Positions 1 to 9,560 of a stretch of DNA of 54,019 bases are shown in pieces. This DNA comes from JAAYJM01 sp964498585 (lineage in GTDB: Bacteria; Bacteroidota; Ignavibacteria; Kapaibacteriales; UBA2268), in assembly GCA_964498585.1 (NCBI GenBank), contig CAZCHH010000018.1, positions 1 through 54,019 on the forward strand, read 5' to 3'. Under the pieces are notes generated by a model, which did not search any database, was not told the DNA's origin, and saw only the letters and a program-made list of their open reading frames with translations. Every line of letters begins with the position of its first letter. The stretch's first letter is position 1. Made by a program: the position numbers and the translations under genes.

Positions 1-3000
1 CCGGTACAATGTAAGAAGAAATGATGTTCCAGCCGGAAGATAAAGGAATGTTTTGTTCAACAGGAATATAAACAATAAGAGAAGCAAGAATAGATAAACC
101 ATTAACAATGTAATAATTATCACCTGTCTGATAAGTAGCTGTTGCATTCCATTCTTGTTCCAGCACAGCATCCCAAACTTTAAAAGTATAAGTTTCTCCA
201 ATAGCGAAGCCATCTTTAATTTCAGTAGTATCGTTATCACCCCAAACAGTTATTCCAAGGTTTTCTTCGTTCCAAATACCATAACCGGCACAAGTCCATT
301 CATTTTCATCGTTTTGATAGAAGAGACCAATCATATCTCCATTTTCCATAACTCTATCGCCAATCATCGGATTGGCGGAAAATGGAACAATTAAAGTAGC
401 AGAGTTACCTGTGTTAGAAACAATATTCCACGGAATAAAATAAGTAGTAAAGTTCCATATTTGAGACCAAAAGCTTGCATTACCCAAACTATCAATAGCT
501 TGAACTCTCCAAAAGTAAGTAGTGTTTTCCACTAATAAATCACTTAATTGAGCTTCATAAAAAGTATTGTTTATTCCAGATAAATCTATTATAAGATTAG
601 AAAAATTCTTATCTGTAGAGACTTGTAGATTGTAAGCTGACGAGCCTTCAAGTTCGTGCCAATATAAAGTGGGTTCAAGTCCTAATTCTTTTTGATTATC
701 TTCAGGTGAATTTAATAAAACAAAATATTTAATTGGTGAAAAAACGATTTTTTTATTTTCTAAATACTCAATTTGTGAGTAGTCTAACCAATTATTATAT
801 TCATAAGAAGAGACATAAGTATTTTCGTCATCAATACCTAATACGTTTATAAAATCTAAAATACCACCAACAGAACCATTAATACCAATTGAAGCTTCCC
901 ACCAGTATTCTAAAGAACTAAAATCAGTATTACCATATTTGAATGCGATATTTCCATTATTTTCATATAATACAACTTGGAAATTTACAGTATCATTTCC
1001 ATAAACAGGCATTACATTTTTATATTGAATAATAAATGACCGCATTGGTGCTTCACCTTCTGTTTTAATTGTAATACTACTTACTCCCTGTTCAATTTTT
1101 AAATCATCCCAAAGAGGAGCTAATAGTTGAATATTAGTAAGCGATTCGATTTCATTGAAACTTGTTGTACTTGTATCGGTTCCAAACTTTATCCAACCAT
1201 TTGAGCATATTCTAATGCTATCGAATATTTGGTTTCCATATAAAAATGGAAATGGTAATTCAAAATTATTTGCTACATTATCTCCATATATACCTGTTTG
1301 AATACCATCTGTTAATTCAGTATATTCTTCATTTTCATTTATAAAATTATATGAAAACTCATTAACCATATACGAAGTTGTAAATGTCCAAATATCAGAC
1401 CATTCACCAGAGTTGTCTTCTGTATAACTATGCACTCTCCAATAGTATGTAGTGTTATTTTCTAAAGCATTTTCAATGGGTAATTCCCAATAGTTATTTG
1501 ATAAGTCAGAATTATAAATAATAATATTATTGAAATCAATATCCTGTGCTATTTGAATTTCATAAGATTCAAAATCAAATAATCTTTCCCAAGAAAATAC
1601 TGGGATTATAGATACACAATCATTGTTGTTTTGTGGAGCAATAAGTTCAACAGCTGGATAAGGACCTTCTGTTAGGAATTTCCATGTGTATGACCAATAG
1701 CTATCGTAACCATTTTCGTCATGAGCTTTTACTCGCCAATAATAAAATGTAGATGGCTGTAAAGCTTCTTCTAATAAGAATGAATTTCCATATATTTCAG
1801 ATTCATCAACAACAAGATTATTAAAATCGGAAGTAGTTGAGACCTGTAATGAATAATAATTATAATTTTGAAGGGTATCCCAAGTAAATAAAGGCGTTAT
1901 ATTTATAGAGTATGAATTGTTTTCTGGTGCTTGCAAATTTACATAATGTTTATCTGGTATAAACATATATTTCTTGTTAGATAATTCAGTATCCCATAAA
2001 TAAATATAATCATAAGAACTTGTTGATGAAACCGTTGCTGGATTGTTATCAATGCCAGGATTAACACTAATAAAATCGTTACTACCGCTCATTAAGCCAT
2101 TTAAACCAATTGAAGCATTCCATGAAGTAGAAGAAATATCCATTGTTCCATAATTGAAAGAAATAGTAGAAGTTCTTTCGTCAAGTTTAACTTGAAAATT
2201 AACATTTTCATTCGGATTGCTTGTCCTGCTAATACTTTTAAACTGAACAATAAAAGCTCTGTCTGGAAATTCTCCAATTGTTTTATATGAAATATTTCCG
2301 TAACCATCAATTACATTTAAGTCATCCCAAAGTGGAGCTATAAGTTGATTAATTGCAGTTGCATATAATAAATTATTATAGTTCGCAAGGTCGCCTCCAC
2401 CACATCTTAGCCATCCATTTGTGCATATTCTTATTTCATTAAACTCAATACTTCCATAAGTAAATGAAAAAGGTAATTCAATATTCAATCCTTCGTTATC
2501 ACCAGACAAGCCAGTTTGAATTCCATCTTCAAATTCTATATATTGCTCTGATGATTCAACAAAAAAATACGTTGAAGTATTAACTTGTGTCATTGTTTTA
2601 AAAGCCCATCTTTCAGACCACTCGCTTGTATTGCCTGATATATTAGCTCTTACTTGCCAATAGTATTGCTTATTAGTTTCTAAAGGAATTTCTGTGAGCG
2701 TCCAAGATGGTATAATAATATTTTCACCTAAAGCTACTATAGTATTATCATCGTATATTTCTATATTATAAGTTGCGCCAAATACTTCTTCCCAAGTGAA
2801 AGTAGGAAATAAAACAACACCTATGGACTCATTAACGGGAGTTGATAAAGTAACAGGAGAAACTGTTCCTTCAGTCGTAAATTTCCAAACTTGAGACCAG
2901 TAAGCATTCAATCCATCAGCTACTCCTTTAACTCGCCAGTAATAATATGTTGACTCAAGTAAATAATAATTTAAGAAAAAATTATTGCTTAAAACTAATG

Positions 3001-4696
3001 AATCAATAACAATATTTTGAAATAAATCATCAGTAGCAACTTGAATGTTATAATACTCAGCACCTTCAACTATTTGCCAAGAAAAATCAGTTAATAAAGA
3101 AACTGAAAATGCGTTTTTAACAGGAAGCAATAACAATGGAGGTGGTAAATCATCTCCAAGGTCAATTTCATAAGCCCCAATTGTTGGTGGATTTAAGCGT
3201 GCAATTTCTAATTTATCAAAAAGTATTTCTTCAATATTAATTCCCGCACAAAGAAGCGGAGAGTTAATCAATGGTAATAAATTATCATTAGAGGTAAACA
3301 TTGGATTAACAGAAATAGAACTTGTATCTTTTAATGTAGCATTTTTCCAATCTGCTAATGTATAATGCCAACTGCCTTCAATATAACCGACTCTACCTGC
3401 GACTTCTCCAACATAATAATCATTATAATCAATAATTGAAAAAGCATTTTGAGCATTGTTACTTGGGAAATAAATACAAGCTTGGATTGAACCACTTAAA
3501 CCTTCCAGATTATTTGACAGCACATTATTCCTTATATCTAAACCAGTGATTAAATTAGATGTAGCAAGAATACAGGCAGATATATTTCCATTTGACATCA
3601 TTCCTTGCTGTTGAATGCCATATAAATTTATACTATTAAAATAAATTCTTTGGTTGCTTCCAGTAATTCTTATACCTATTGATATATTCACTATTGCAAT
3701 AGTGGGGCTGTTTGTAGTTGTAACTATATCAAATATTTCATTATTTGCTATTAATAAACTACTACTCATAGCATTAATTCCATAAGCACCACCGCCGGGA
3801 AAATTATAGTAGATTTGCCATAAAGAATTAATTTTGTTGTTGCTTATTTCTGAATTATTACTATTATTCAATTGAATTCCTGAAATGGCATTTGGTGAAC
3901 CAGACCAGTTGATATTATGAATAAAATTATTTTTTATTATTGAATTAGGACAATAATTTAAATTGATTCCTATAATTCCAACGCTTTCTTCTAAATTATC
4001 TGAACCAATTTCATTATTGTTAATAATTAAATTTTCATAAGTTGAATTAGAATTTGCAAAAGCTCTTATCCCATTGTAAGAATTTTTTATCCAATTATTT
4101 TCAATTAAAACATTATCTATATCATAACCTGCACCGGCAGTATTGCTTGTTATTGTAGCACTACCGAGATAAATACCGAATGAGTTGGTATTTGAACGAT
4201 TTCCACCGGATATTTCACAGTTTTTAATTGTAATATCAGAACATCCTTCCCCATCAGTTCCAATTAATCTTATTGCACAATTAGCTCCAGTAATAGCATT
4301 ATTCTTAATAATAAAATTTCTTTCTCCATCATCAGTTCCACCATCAATTATGACCCTGTGAACATTATTCATTTCAATTATTCCATTAGCAGAGAAATTC
4401 CCTTGGATTGTTCTGACTCCTCCACTTGGTTTAATTGTAAGAAAGTAGTTTCCTCCTAATCCATATTCATACCATTGATTAATGATTATTGGATTTTCCA
4501 GTTCTAGGTCACTAATAATATTAACAGTTGTATTATCGGATAACCCAAATACATTTAATGAGTCTATAAATTCATTAAGCGTCTGAAAGTTACCACCTTC
4601 GCCAACTGTTACAGTATCACTAAATTGAGAATATGAAATTGTTGACATTGATAATATAAATATTACCACAATTAACAGATTTGTTAAATACTTCAT
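1..4696 (-). CDS. Giant secreted beta-helix/FnIII-module protein, 3' part beyond the window
   Basis: The frame is open from an ATG at 4696 to the left edge (about 1565 codons; no stop was found in the triplets read through most of its length), so the gene is cut by the window and its C-terminus is unseen. The N-terminus is a signal peptide (MKYLTNLLIVVIFILSMS) ending near SYSQ. Residues about 30-515 read as a right-handed parallel beta-helix: many short N-rich turns (IKNNAI, IENNWIKN, ISNNKIN) ending in IGAYEID, a typical closing strand of that fold. Then come FnIII-like modules with the signature YYWRV...W...W.F.T, alternating with two nidogen-like modules (about 705-905 and 1100-1300; NGW...APLWDDL). 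The last visible residues, SSGWNIISSYIVP, match the gene at 26174-32212, so the missing end probably carries the same GW modules and a T9SS sorting domain. Surface or secreted location is inferred; no enzymatic residues are recognised. Confidence 0.85.
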   Translation of the reverse strand, partial: MKYLTNLLIVVIFILSMSTISYSQFSDTVTVGEGGNFQTLNEFIDSLNVFGLSDNTTVNIISDLELENPIIINQWYEYGLGGNYFLTIKPSGGVRTIQGNFSANGIIEMNNVHRVIIDGGTDDGERNFIIKNNAITGANCAIRLIGTDGEGCSDITIKNCEISGGNRSNTNSFGIYLGSATITSNTAGAGYDIDNVLIENNWIKNSYNGIRAFANSNSTYENLIINNNEIGSDNLEESVGIIGINLNYCPNSIIKNNFIHNINWSGSPNAISGIQLNNSNNSEISNNKINSLWQIYYNFPGGGAYGINAMSSSLLIANNEIFDIVTTTNSPTIAIVNISIGIRITGSNQRIYFNSINLYGIQQQGMMSNGNISACILATSNLITGLDIRNNVLSNNLEGLSGSIQACIYFPSNNAQNAFSIIDYNDYYVGEVAGRVGYIEGSWHYTLADWKNATLKDTSSISVNPMFTSNDNLLPLINSPLLCAGINIEEILFDKLEIARLNPPTIGAYEIDLGDDLPPPLLLLPVKNAFSVSLLTDFSWQIVEGAEYYNIQVATDDLFQNIVIDSLVLSNNFFLNYYLLESTYYYWRVKGVADGLNAYWSQVWKFTTEGTVSPVTLSTPVNESIGVVLFPTFTWEEVFGATYNIEIYDDNTIVALGENIIIPSWTLTEIPLETNKQYYWQVRANISGNTSEWSERWAFKTMTQVNTSTYFFVESSEQYIEFEDGIQTGLSGDNEGLNIELPFSFTYGSIEFNEIRICTNGWLRCGGGDLANYNNLLYATAINQLIAPLWDDLNVIDGYGNISYKTIGEFPDRAFIVQFKSISRTSNPNENVNFQVKLDERTSTISFNYGTMDISSTSWNASIGLNGLMSGSNDFISVNPGIDNNPATVSSTSSYDYIYLWDTELSNKKYMFIPDKHYVNLQAPENNSYSINITPLFTWDTLQNYNYYSLQVSTTSDFNNLVVDESEIYGNSFLLEEALQPSTFYYWRVKAHDENGYDSYWSYTWKFLTEGPYPAVELIAPQNNNDCVSIIPVFSWERLFDFESYEIQIAQDIDFNNIIIYNSDLSNNYWELPIENALENNTTYYWRVHSYTEDNSGEWSDIWTFTTSYMVNEFSYNFINENEEYTELTDGIQTGIYGDNVANNFELPFPFLYGNQIFDSIRICSNGWIKFGTDTSTTSFNEIESLTNIQLLAPLWDDLKIEQGVSSITIKTEGEAPMRSFIIQYKNVMPVYGNDTVNFQVVLYENNGNIAFKYGNTDFSSLEYWWEASIGINGSVGGILDFINVLGIDDENTYVSSYEYNNWLDYSQIEYLENKKIVFSPIKYFVLLNSPEDNQKELGLEPTLYWHELEGSSAYNLQVSTDKNFSNLIIDLSGINNTFYEAQLSDLLVENTTYFWRVQAIDSLGNASFWSQIWNFTTYFIPWNIVSNTGNSATLIVPFSANPMIGDRVMENGDMIGLFYQNDENEWTCAGYGIWNEENLGITVWGDNDTTEIKDGFAIGETYTFKVWDAVLEQEWNATATYQTGDNYYIVNGLSILASLIVYIPVEQNIPLSSGWNIISSYIVP

Positions 4697-4868
4697 TGTT
4701 TAAACCTTTCTTAATGTGAGTAAATAAAAAATTAATAAAATTTACTTATTAACAATTTAATTTATTATATTGCAATATTTAAAAAAAAGAAAATATTTCT
4801 TGAAATTAAATATTATATTTAAGTATTTTCATTTTATATCAAGGAATTAAATATTTCATATTAAATTT
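4697..4868. other. AT-rich divergent intergenic region
   Basis: 172 bp between the divergent genes 1-4696 and 4869-6329. It is almost wholly A/T and should hold both promoters, but I cannot single out one convincing promoter pair against this background. Confidence 0.4.
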
Positions 4869-6329
4869 ATGGACAACACTGTAATCAAATTAATTTTATG
4901 TTTATCTAAGCAGGAAAAGGATTATTTTTCCAAATATAGCAAGGTTAATAAAAAAAAGACTAATAATAATTATCTTTCAATTTATAATCATATTATTAAT
5001 TCTGGTGATTTCAATATTTCAAAAATTAAAGAGGATAATGATGATTCATTGTTAAAACATTCCTCTATTAAAAAAGAAAAGTTATTAGAAAAAATTCTTC
5101 TTAGTTCAATTAACTTTAATTTTGATAAAGATTATACCTGGAATTTAATTAAAGATATTTTAATGATAAAGGTTTTAATTGAAAAGGGTTTAACTGAAAA
5201 AGCCAATAAATTTATTTGCAGGGCTAAAAAGAACGCATATTTTTATCAGGAATTTAATTTGCTGTTAAATATTATTGAAATTGAAGAATCTCTTTGTTTT
5301 AATCGTTGTTTTGTAATTAATTATACCAGATTATCAGAACTCCAAAAAGAGCGTCAGGAAATCAATGAAATTATTGATAATATTAATGTCTTATTAAAAA
5401 TAAAAGCAGAAGTGCAGCAATATCAATTTGAAGAAAATTACTATACATCAAAACTTGAAAATTTTATTAAAAAATATGAACATAATCCTTTAATTCCAGA
5501 GAATGAAATTAAAAGTATTAAAGCACATCTTATTTGGTTATATATTAATTATGTAATATGTTTTATAATTAATGATTATAAAAATGGATATATTTACATA
5601 AGAAAACAATACGAAATATATCATTCAAGACCAGAGTTGTTTTCTAAAGACGAATACTTTCAATTAATGAACAATTATTTGTTTTTTTGTTGCCTAAATA
5701 AAAACGAAGAAGATTTTAATAAAATATTAAATGAATTAATTGAAACAAGGAACATTTCAAAAGAAGAAGATTTTTTTATTAAAAAAATAAAATTCTTTAG
5801 AACATTAGAAATGTTTCATCAAATTGAAAAGTATAAAGAAGCTGAAAAATTAGCTTTTGAATCTGAAGAGTTCCTTGAAATTATAAATCCTCTTGTAGAA
5901 ACACATCTGAACAGATATCTTCAAATGTTAATTATTAGAGCTTTCGTCGAATCAAAGAATTACGAGGCAGCAATTCATTTATCTCATAAACATTTTAAAA
6001 CAATTGGCTTCGATTTTGATAGCTCTATGTTTAAAATATTTGAATTCATTGCTCATTACAAATTAAAGAATTTCGAAAATCTTTATTATTCTGTTAATTC
6101 ATGGGCAAAAACAATTCGTTCTAAAAGAAAACAATTTCCAATTGAAAAAGTTCTAATCAAATTCTTCCGCTCTGTTTGTAATAAAGCAACTTTAGATGAA
6201 AAGAAACAACTTATTTCCAACACTATTGTCCAAATAAAACAAATTGAACAATCCAATCTGAAATTCTATTTAAATCATGTTTTCGATTTCACAGAGTGGT
6301 TCGAACGCGAATTGGAAGAGATGAAATAA
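4869..6329 (+). CDS. Uncharacterised helical cytoplasmic protein (486 aa)
   Basis: I do not recognise this protein. It has no signal peptide or membrane segment, is rich in K, E, N, I and F, and reads as almost wholly alpha-helical. The pattern of ~35-residue helix pairs in the second half (for example EKYKEAEKLAFESEEFLEI, ESKNYEAAIHLSHKHFK) suggests divergent TPR-like repeats. The first 25 residues (MDNTVIKLILCLSKQEKDYF) look like a short conserved N-terminal motif rather than a targeting signal. It is divergently transcribed from the giant secreted gene and ends at a strong terminator hairpin (6332-6361), so it is probably monocistronic. No function is proposed. Confidence 0.8.
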   Translation: MDNTVIKLILCLSKQEKDYFSKYSKVNKKKTNNNYLSIYNHIINSGDFNISKIKEDNDDSLLKHSSIKKEKLLEKILLSSINFNFDKDYTWNLIKDILMIKVLIEKGLTEKANKFICRAKKNAYFYQEFNLLLNIIEIEESLCFNRCFVINYTRLSELQKERQEINEIIDNINVLLKIKAEVQQYQFEENYYTSKLENFIKKYEHNPLIPENEIKSIKAHLIWLYINYVICFIINDYKNGYIYIRKQYEIYHSRPELFSKDEYFQLMNNYLFFCCLNKNEEDFNKILNELIETRNISKEEDFFIKKIKFFRTLEMFHQIEKYKEAEKLAFESEEFLEIINPLVETHLNRYLQMLIIRAFVESKNYEAAIHLSHKHFKTIGFDFDSSMFKIFEFIAHYKLKNFENLYYSVNSWAKTIRSKRKQFPIEKVLIKFFRSVCNKATLDEKKQLISNTIVQIKQIEQSNLKFYLNHVFDFTEWFERELEEMK

Positions 6330-6331
6330 AA

Positions 6332-6361
6332 AAAGTCCAACACCTTGCGATGTTGGACTTT
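6332..6361 (+). terminator. Hairpin terminator after 4869-6329
   Basis: Perfect 11-bp inverted repeat AAAGTCCAACA / TGTTGGACTTT with an 8-nt loop, immediately after the TAA stop. It is preceded by an A tract and followed by a short T run, so it may also work for the convergent gene. Confidence 0.8.
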
Positions 6362-6601
6362 TCAACAGCTACGGAGGTCTTACCGATAGCTATTTATCTA
6401 CAATCATAAAGGAGAATTTTTCTCTTTCAGAAGTGCCACACTTTGAAAGTGTGGCACATCTTGAACTCGGCCATTCTGGCGTATGCCAGAATCCATATTA
6501 AGAAAGCATTTGAGCTTGCTCACGAAACATTTGGGCAAGCTCAAATGCATCAGTTAAATTGCTAATATCAAATAGCGACTGAAAGATAAAAAGCTAGATT
6601 C
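6362..6601. repeat. Intergenic hairpin and dispersed-repeat cluster
   Basis: Between convergent genes. It contains a 12-bp perfect hairpin (6433-6457, GTGCCACACTTT), the 20-bp palindrome ATTCTGGCGTATGCCAGAAT (6473-6492, repeated at 9810-9829), and a variant of the GTGAGCTTGCTCAC/CATTTGGGC element whose arms here form one 13-bp inverted repeat CATTTGAGCTTGC (6507-6519 with 6535-6547). These motifs recur near 9840, 19090 and 32960. Confidence 0.7.
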
Positions 6602-8410
6602 CTACATTTTAAGTCCGGAGCGAATTTTACGGATTTTTTCCCTTGCTTCGTTTAAATAAATTGAACGGGGGTAATTACTAAGAATTTCTGTGTAGTATTT
6701 TAATGCTTCATCGTTATTATTTTCAGAAAAGAAAGAATTAGCTAAAGAGAGCAAAGCAAAATCAGAATAAATAGATTCAGGAAAATTTTCAATTAGTTGA
6801 AGATAATATATCCTTGCCTGTATTTCATTTGAACGTAACTGCTCAATAGAAGCCAAACGCAATAAGGAAATTTCTGCTATATTGCTTTCATTTTGATTAT
6901 TAATGAATTGTTTGTATATATTCACTGCTTCTTCATATTTAAATTGCTTTTCGAAGAGTTCTGCTTTACCTAATGAAATAAGTTCCTTTTCAAAATCCTT
7001 ATTGTTTTCTAGTAAAATAATTTTTAGTAGAGCATCATTAGAAATTGCTGATTTTAAATTTAGAGTTGCATTGCCATAATGAATTTTAGCAGAATCAATA
7101 TTTCCTTCAAAAAAGTGAATCTGTCCCAACTCAAATTCAGCAAATTCAACTTCCTGTGGGAAGTTTTTTCTGAACGAATTGATTACATTTTCAAAGATTA
7201 TTTTAGCATTAACCAGATTATTTTGAGAAACGTAAATTTTTCCTAATAAAATATTAGCAGCAGCAGTAGTTTTTCCTCCAGCCAAATTGTTTACAATTAA
7301 ATTTAGTTCTTTAACGGCTTCATCTTGATTTTTTAAATATTCAAAATAAATAAGAGCCATTCTATATCTGCTTTCAAAACCCAAATTAGAATTAGGGTAA
7401 TCTTCAGCAATGCTTTTGTACTGTCGAATTATATCATATAAAAAATCATTTGAAATATCTTTGCTGCTTCTTAATTTAGCTTCGAGTGTGCGGGTATATC
7501 CATAAAGAGCGTTTTGTCTGTAAGGATTTTTTTTCCCTAAATCAATAACGTAAGAAAAAGCTTCAAGAGCGACTTCAAACTGCTCATCAGCACGCGAATC
7601 TTCAGCAAAGCGAAGGATTTCACGTCCATTTGATTTTTGCTGCTCATCTATGCTTTTATATACATCAAAAGCAGTTTTAAAATCATCAATTGCACGCAGA
7701 AACCAAGCATATAGTTTTAGATAATTAAGAGAAGAACTGCTGTTATATTTCTTTTTAAGCATATCAGATATGAAGATTATTGAACTGTCATTTGCCATTA
7801 ATGCTTGCAATCTTCCCTGTGTTTGAGGTAGATTATTGGTTTTTTCAAAAAAATTGAGTATTTCTATAGCACCTTTGCTATAATTTCCAATTGCAATATA
7901 CAGCTGGCTTAACTCATCAGCCAATAAAGAATTGTCTTTTATGTAAGAACGAGCGTTTTCAATTGTTGCGATAGCTTTGTCGAAAAGACGAAGAGAAATT
8001 TGAGATTGTAAAACGTAAGTATAGGCATCTAAAGAATTTTGACCTAATTCTAAAGTAGCATCCCACATAGTATTAGCTTCTTTAGTATTTCCAAGACGCC
8101 ATAAAACTTCAGCTTTGAGTGAATATAGTTCGATTGATTTAGAAATTTCTAATCTATTATTGATATACGGAAGCAATTCCGAAAAACGGTTCTGTGCTTT
8201 GAAAGAGCGGACAAGCCCCAGAAAATATCTGTCGATTTTAGGATTTTGATTATAAAGCTCTTCGTATATTCGCGATGAATTATTGTAATCACCACTTTTT
8301 TCGTAAGATTCTGCTAATCTAAATTTTTCCTCATTTGCACCTTGTGCCAAAATTGAAATTGGGATAATAGAAAATAATGTAATTAATAATAGTATTTTTT
8401 TCATTTTCAT
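6602..8410 (-). CDS. Exported tetratricopeptide-repeat protein
   Basis: From ATG 8410 (MKMKKILLLITLFSIIPIS..LAQ) the protein is about 602 aa with a standard signal peptide. An upstream in-frame start at 8509 would place 33 polar residues before that signal, so I prefer 8410 or 8404. No strong Shine-Dalgarno decides between them. The rest is a string of TPR-type helical hairpins from about residue 20 to the end: AESYEKSGDYNNSSRIYEEL near the N-terminus, and NNNDEALKYYTEILSNYP at the C-terminus, the latter in the style of BamD/YbgF-type periplasmic TPRs. Such proteins scaffold envelope complexes; the partner is unknown. It is convergent with 4869-6329, with the tRNA-Ser gene upstream on the same strand. 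No catalytic motif is seen. Confidence 0.85.
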   Translation of the reverse strand: MKMKKILLLITLFSIIPISILAQGANEEKFRLAESYEKSGDYNNSSRIYEELYNQNPKIDRYFLGLVRSFKAQNRFSELLPYINNRLEISKSIELYSLKAEVLWRLGNTKEANTMWDATLELGQNSLDAYTYVLQSQISLRLFDKAIATIENARSYIKDNSLLADELSQLYIAIGNYSKGAIEILNFFEKTNNLPQTQGRLQALMANDSSIIFISDMLKKKYNSSSSLNYLKLYAWFLRAIDDFKTAFDVYKSIDEQQKSNGREILRFAEDSRADEQFEVALEAFSYVIDLGKKNPYRQNALYGYTRTLEAKLRSSKDISNDFLYDIIRQYKSIAEDYPNSNLGFESRYRMALIYFEYLKNQDEAVKELNLIVNNLAGGKTTAAANILLGKIYVSQNNLVNAKIIFENVINSFRKNFPQEVEFAEFELGQIHFFEGNIDSAKIHYGNATLNLKSAISNDALLKIILLENNKDFEKELISLGKAELFEKQFKYEEAVNIYKQFINNQNESNIAEISLLRLASIEQLRSNEIQARIYYLQLIENFPESIYSDFALLSLANSFFSENNNDEALKYYTEILSNYPRSIYLNEAREKIRKIRSGLKM

Positions 8411-8623
8411 CAATTTATAAACATAATTCATTTTTTTAAAATGACGTTTGTATTCTGAAATATTGTTTGAACAAGTAAAAAACAGTCTTAATGCAAATAA
8501 ACTCAACATATTGAGAGTTTAAGTAGAAAGGACACTAAATTTTATTTGTACGTATTATGTCTTTGAAGAGATTTAATTTCTTTGTAACTCTTTGGCTTAT
8601 TTGGAATTAAAGCAGAGCCAGAG

Positions 8624-8705
8624 CGGTGGGCGAGAGACTCGAACTCCCACAGGGTTGCCCCCGGCGGTTTTCAAGACCGCTGCAATACCATTATGCGAGC
8701 CCACC
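8624..8705 (-). tRNA. tRNA-Ser (anticodon UGA)
   Basis: On the minus strand the sequence folds as a class II tRNA: acceptor GGTGGGC / GCCCACC, a 3-bp D stem around TAATGGTAT, anticodon arm GCGGT-CTTGAAA-ACCGC giving anticodon TGA, a long variable arm (CGGGG-GCAA-CCCTG), and a T arm GGGAG-TTCGAGT-CTCTC. The discriminator base is G, as expected for serine tRNAs. CCA is not encoded. The gene reads UCA (and other UCN) codons. Confidence 0.93.
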
Positions 8706-8774
8706 AAAAAAATCTTTTCAAAATTAAGGAAATATTTCTTAATTTCAAAATTTATTTATTGAAAAGGAGCTAAT

Positions 8775-9560
8775 ATGTTTTCAATTAAAGAACAAAATGC
8801 ACTAATCTGTGGAGCATCGCAAGGTATTGGATTTGCTATCGCTAAGCAATGTGTCCTTGCTGGAGCCAATGTAACTTTACTTAGTAGAAATGAAAGTAAA
8901 CTTCAAAATGCTATTTTAGAACTCAAACGCATTAGCAATAAAGAGCATAACTACATTGTTGCAGATATGTCTCATCCATTGGAAACTAATATGCTTGTTG
9001 CTGATTTTATCAAGGAAAATCACCCATTCAGTATTTTAGTTAATAATACAGGTGGTCCCGGAGTAGGGAAATTAATTGAACAACCATACGAAATTCTTGT
9101 TTCTGCATATAATCAACATATTATTACGGCACAGCTCATTACTCAGACTATTTCAAAAGATATGATAAATTCTCGCTTTGGTAGAATTATTAATATTATT
9201 TCTGTTGGAATGAAACAACCACTACTAAATAATGGAGTTTCAAATACAATCAGAGGAGCAATGGGAAGTTGGTCAAAAACTCTATCTAAAGAACTTGCAG
9301 CTTTCGACATTACCGTTAATAATATCCTTCCCGGATTTACCTTAACTGAGCGTCTTGCTGATTATATCAAATATCAAGCAATAATACAGAAAAAAAGTAT
9401 TGAAGATTACACTAATGAATTAATTGCTGATGTTCCACTCAAAAAGTTTATTGCTCCTGAAGCTATTGGTAATACTGTTGTTTATCTTGCAAGTGAAGAA
9501 GCAGCATATATTAATGGTGTGTCTTTGCCTGTTGACGGTGGATATTTAAGCTGCATTTAA
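8775..9560 (+). CDS. Atypical short-chain dehydrogenase/reductase family protein
   Basis: A 261-residue Rossmann protein of normal SDR length. Residues 12-19 (CGASQGIG) form the dinucleotide-binding loop, 90-95 (NNTGGPG) the NNAG-like motif, and 185-190 (LPGFTL) the PG motif after the active site. Ser143 of the catalytic set is present, but where Y-x3-K should stand the sequence reads VSNTIRG (155-161), so the catalytic Tyr and Lys are absent. A known SDR subgroup related to 3-oxoacyl-ACP reductases shares this substitution; its reactions are poorly defined. A good Shine-Dalgarno (AAAAGGAGC) lies 6-12 nt before the ATG. It appears monocistronic, 70 bp from the divergent tRNA gene. Substrate unknown. 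Confidence 0.88.
   Translation: MFSIKEQNALICGASQGIGFAIAKQCVLAGANVTLLSRNESKLQNAILELKRISNKEHNYIVADMSHPLETNMLVADFIKENHPFSILVNNTGGPGVGKLIEQPYEILVSAYNQHIITAQLITQTISKDMINSRFGRIINIISVGMKQPLLNNGVSNTIRGAMGSWSKTLSKELAAFDITVNNILPGFTLTERLADYIKYQAIIQKKSIEDYTNELIADVPLKKFIAPEAIGNTVVYLASEEAAYINGVSLPVDGGYLSCI

Noticed and set aside
6602..8410. Possible BamD/YbgF assignment
   Set aside because: The protein is far longer than BamD or YbgF and lacks a lipobox; only the TPR style is shared.
8411..8509. Upstream start for the TPR protein (TTG/ATG region up to 8509)
   Set aside because: It would put a 33-residue polar stretch before an obvious signal peptide; the start at 8410 or 8404 is more plausible.
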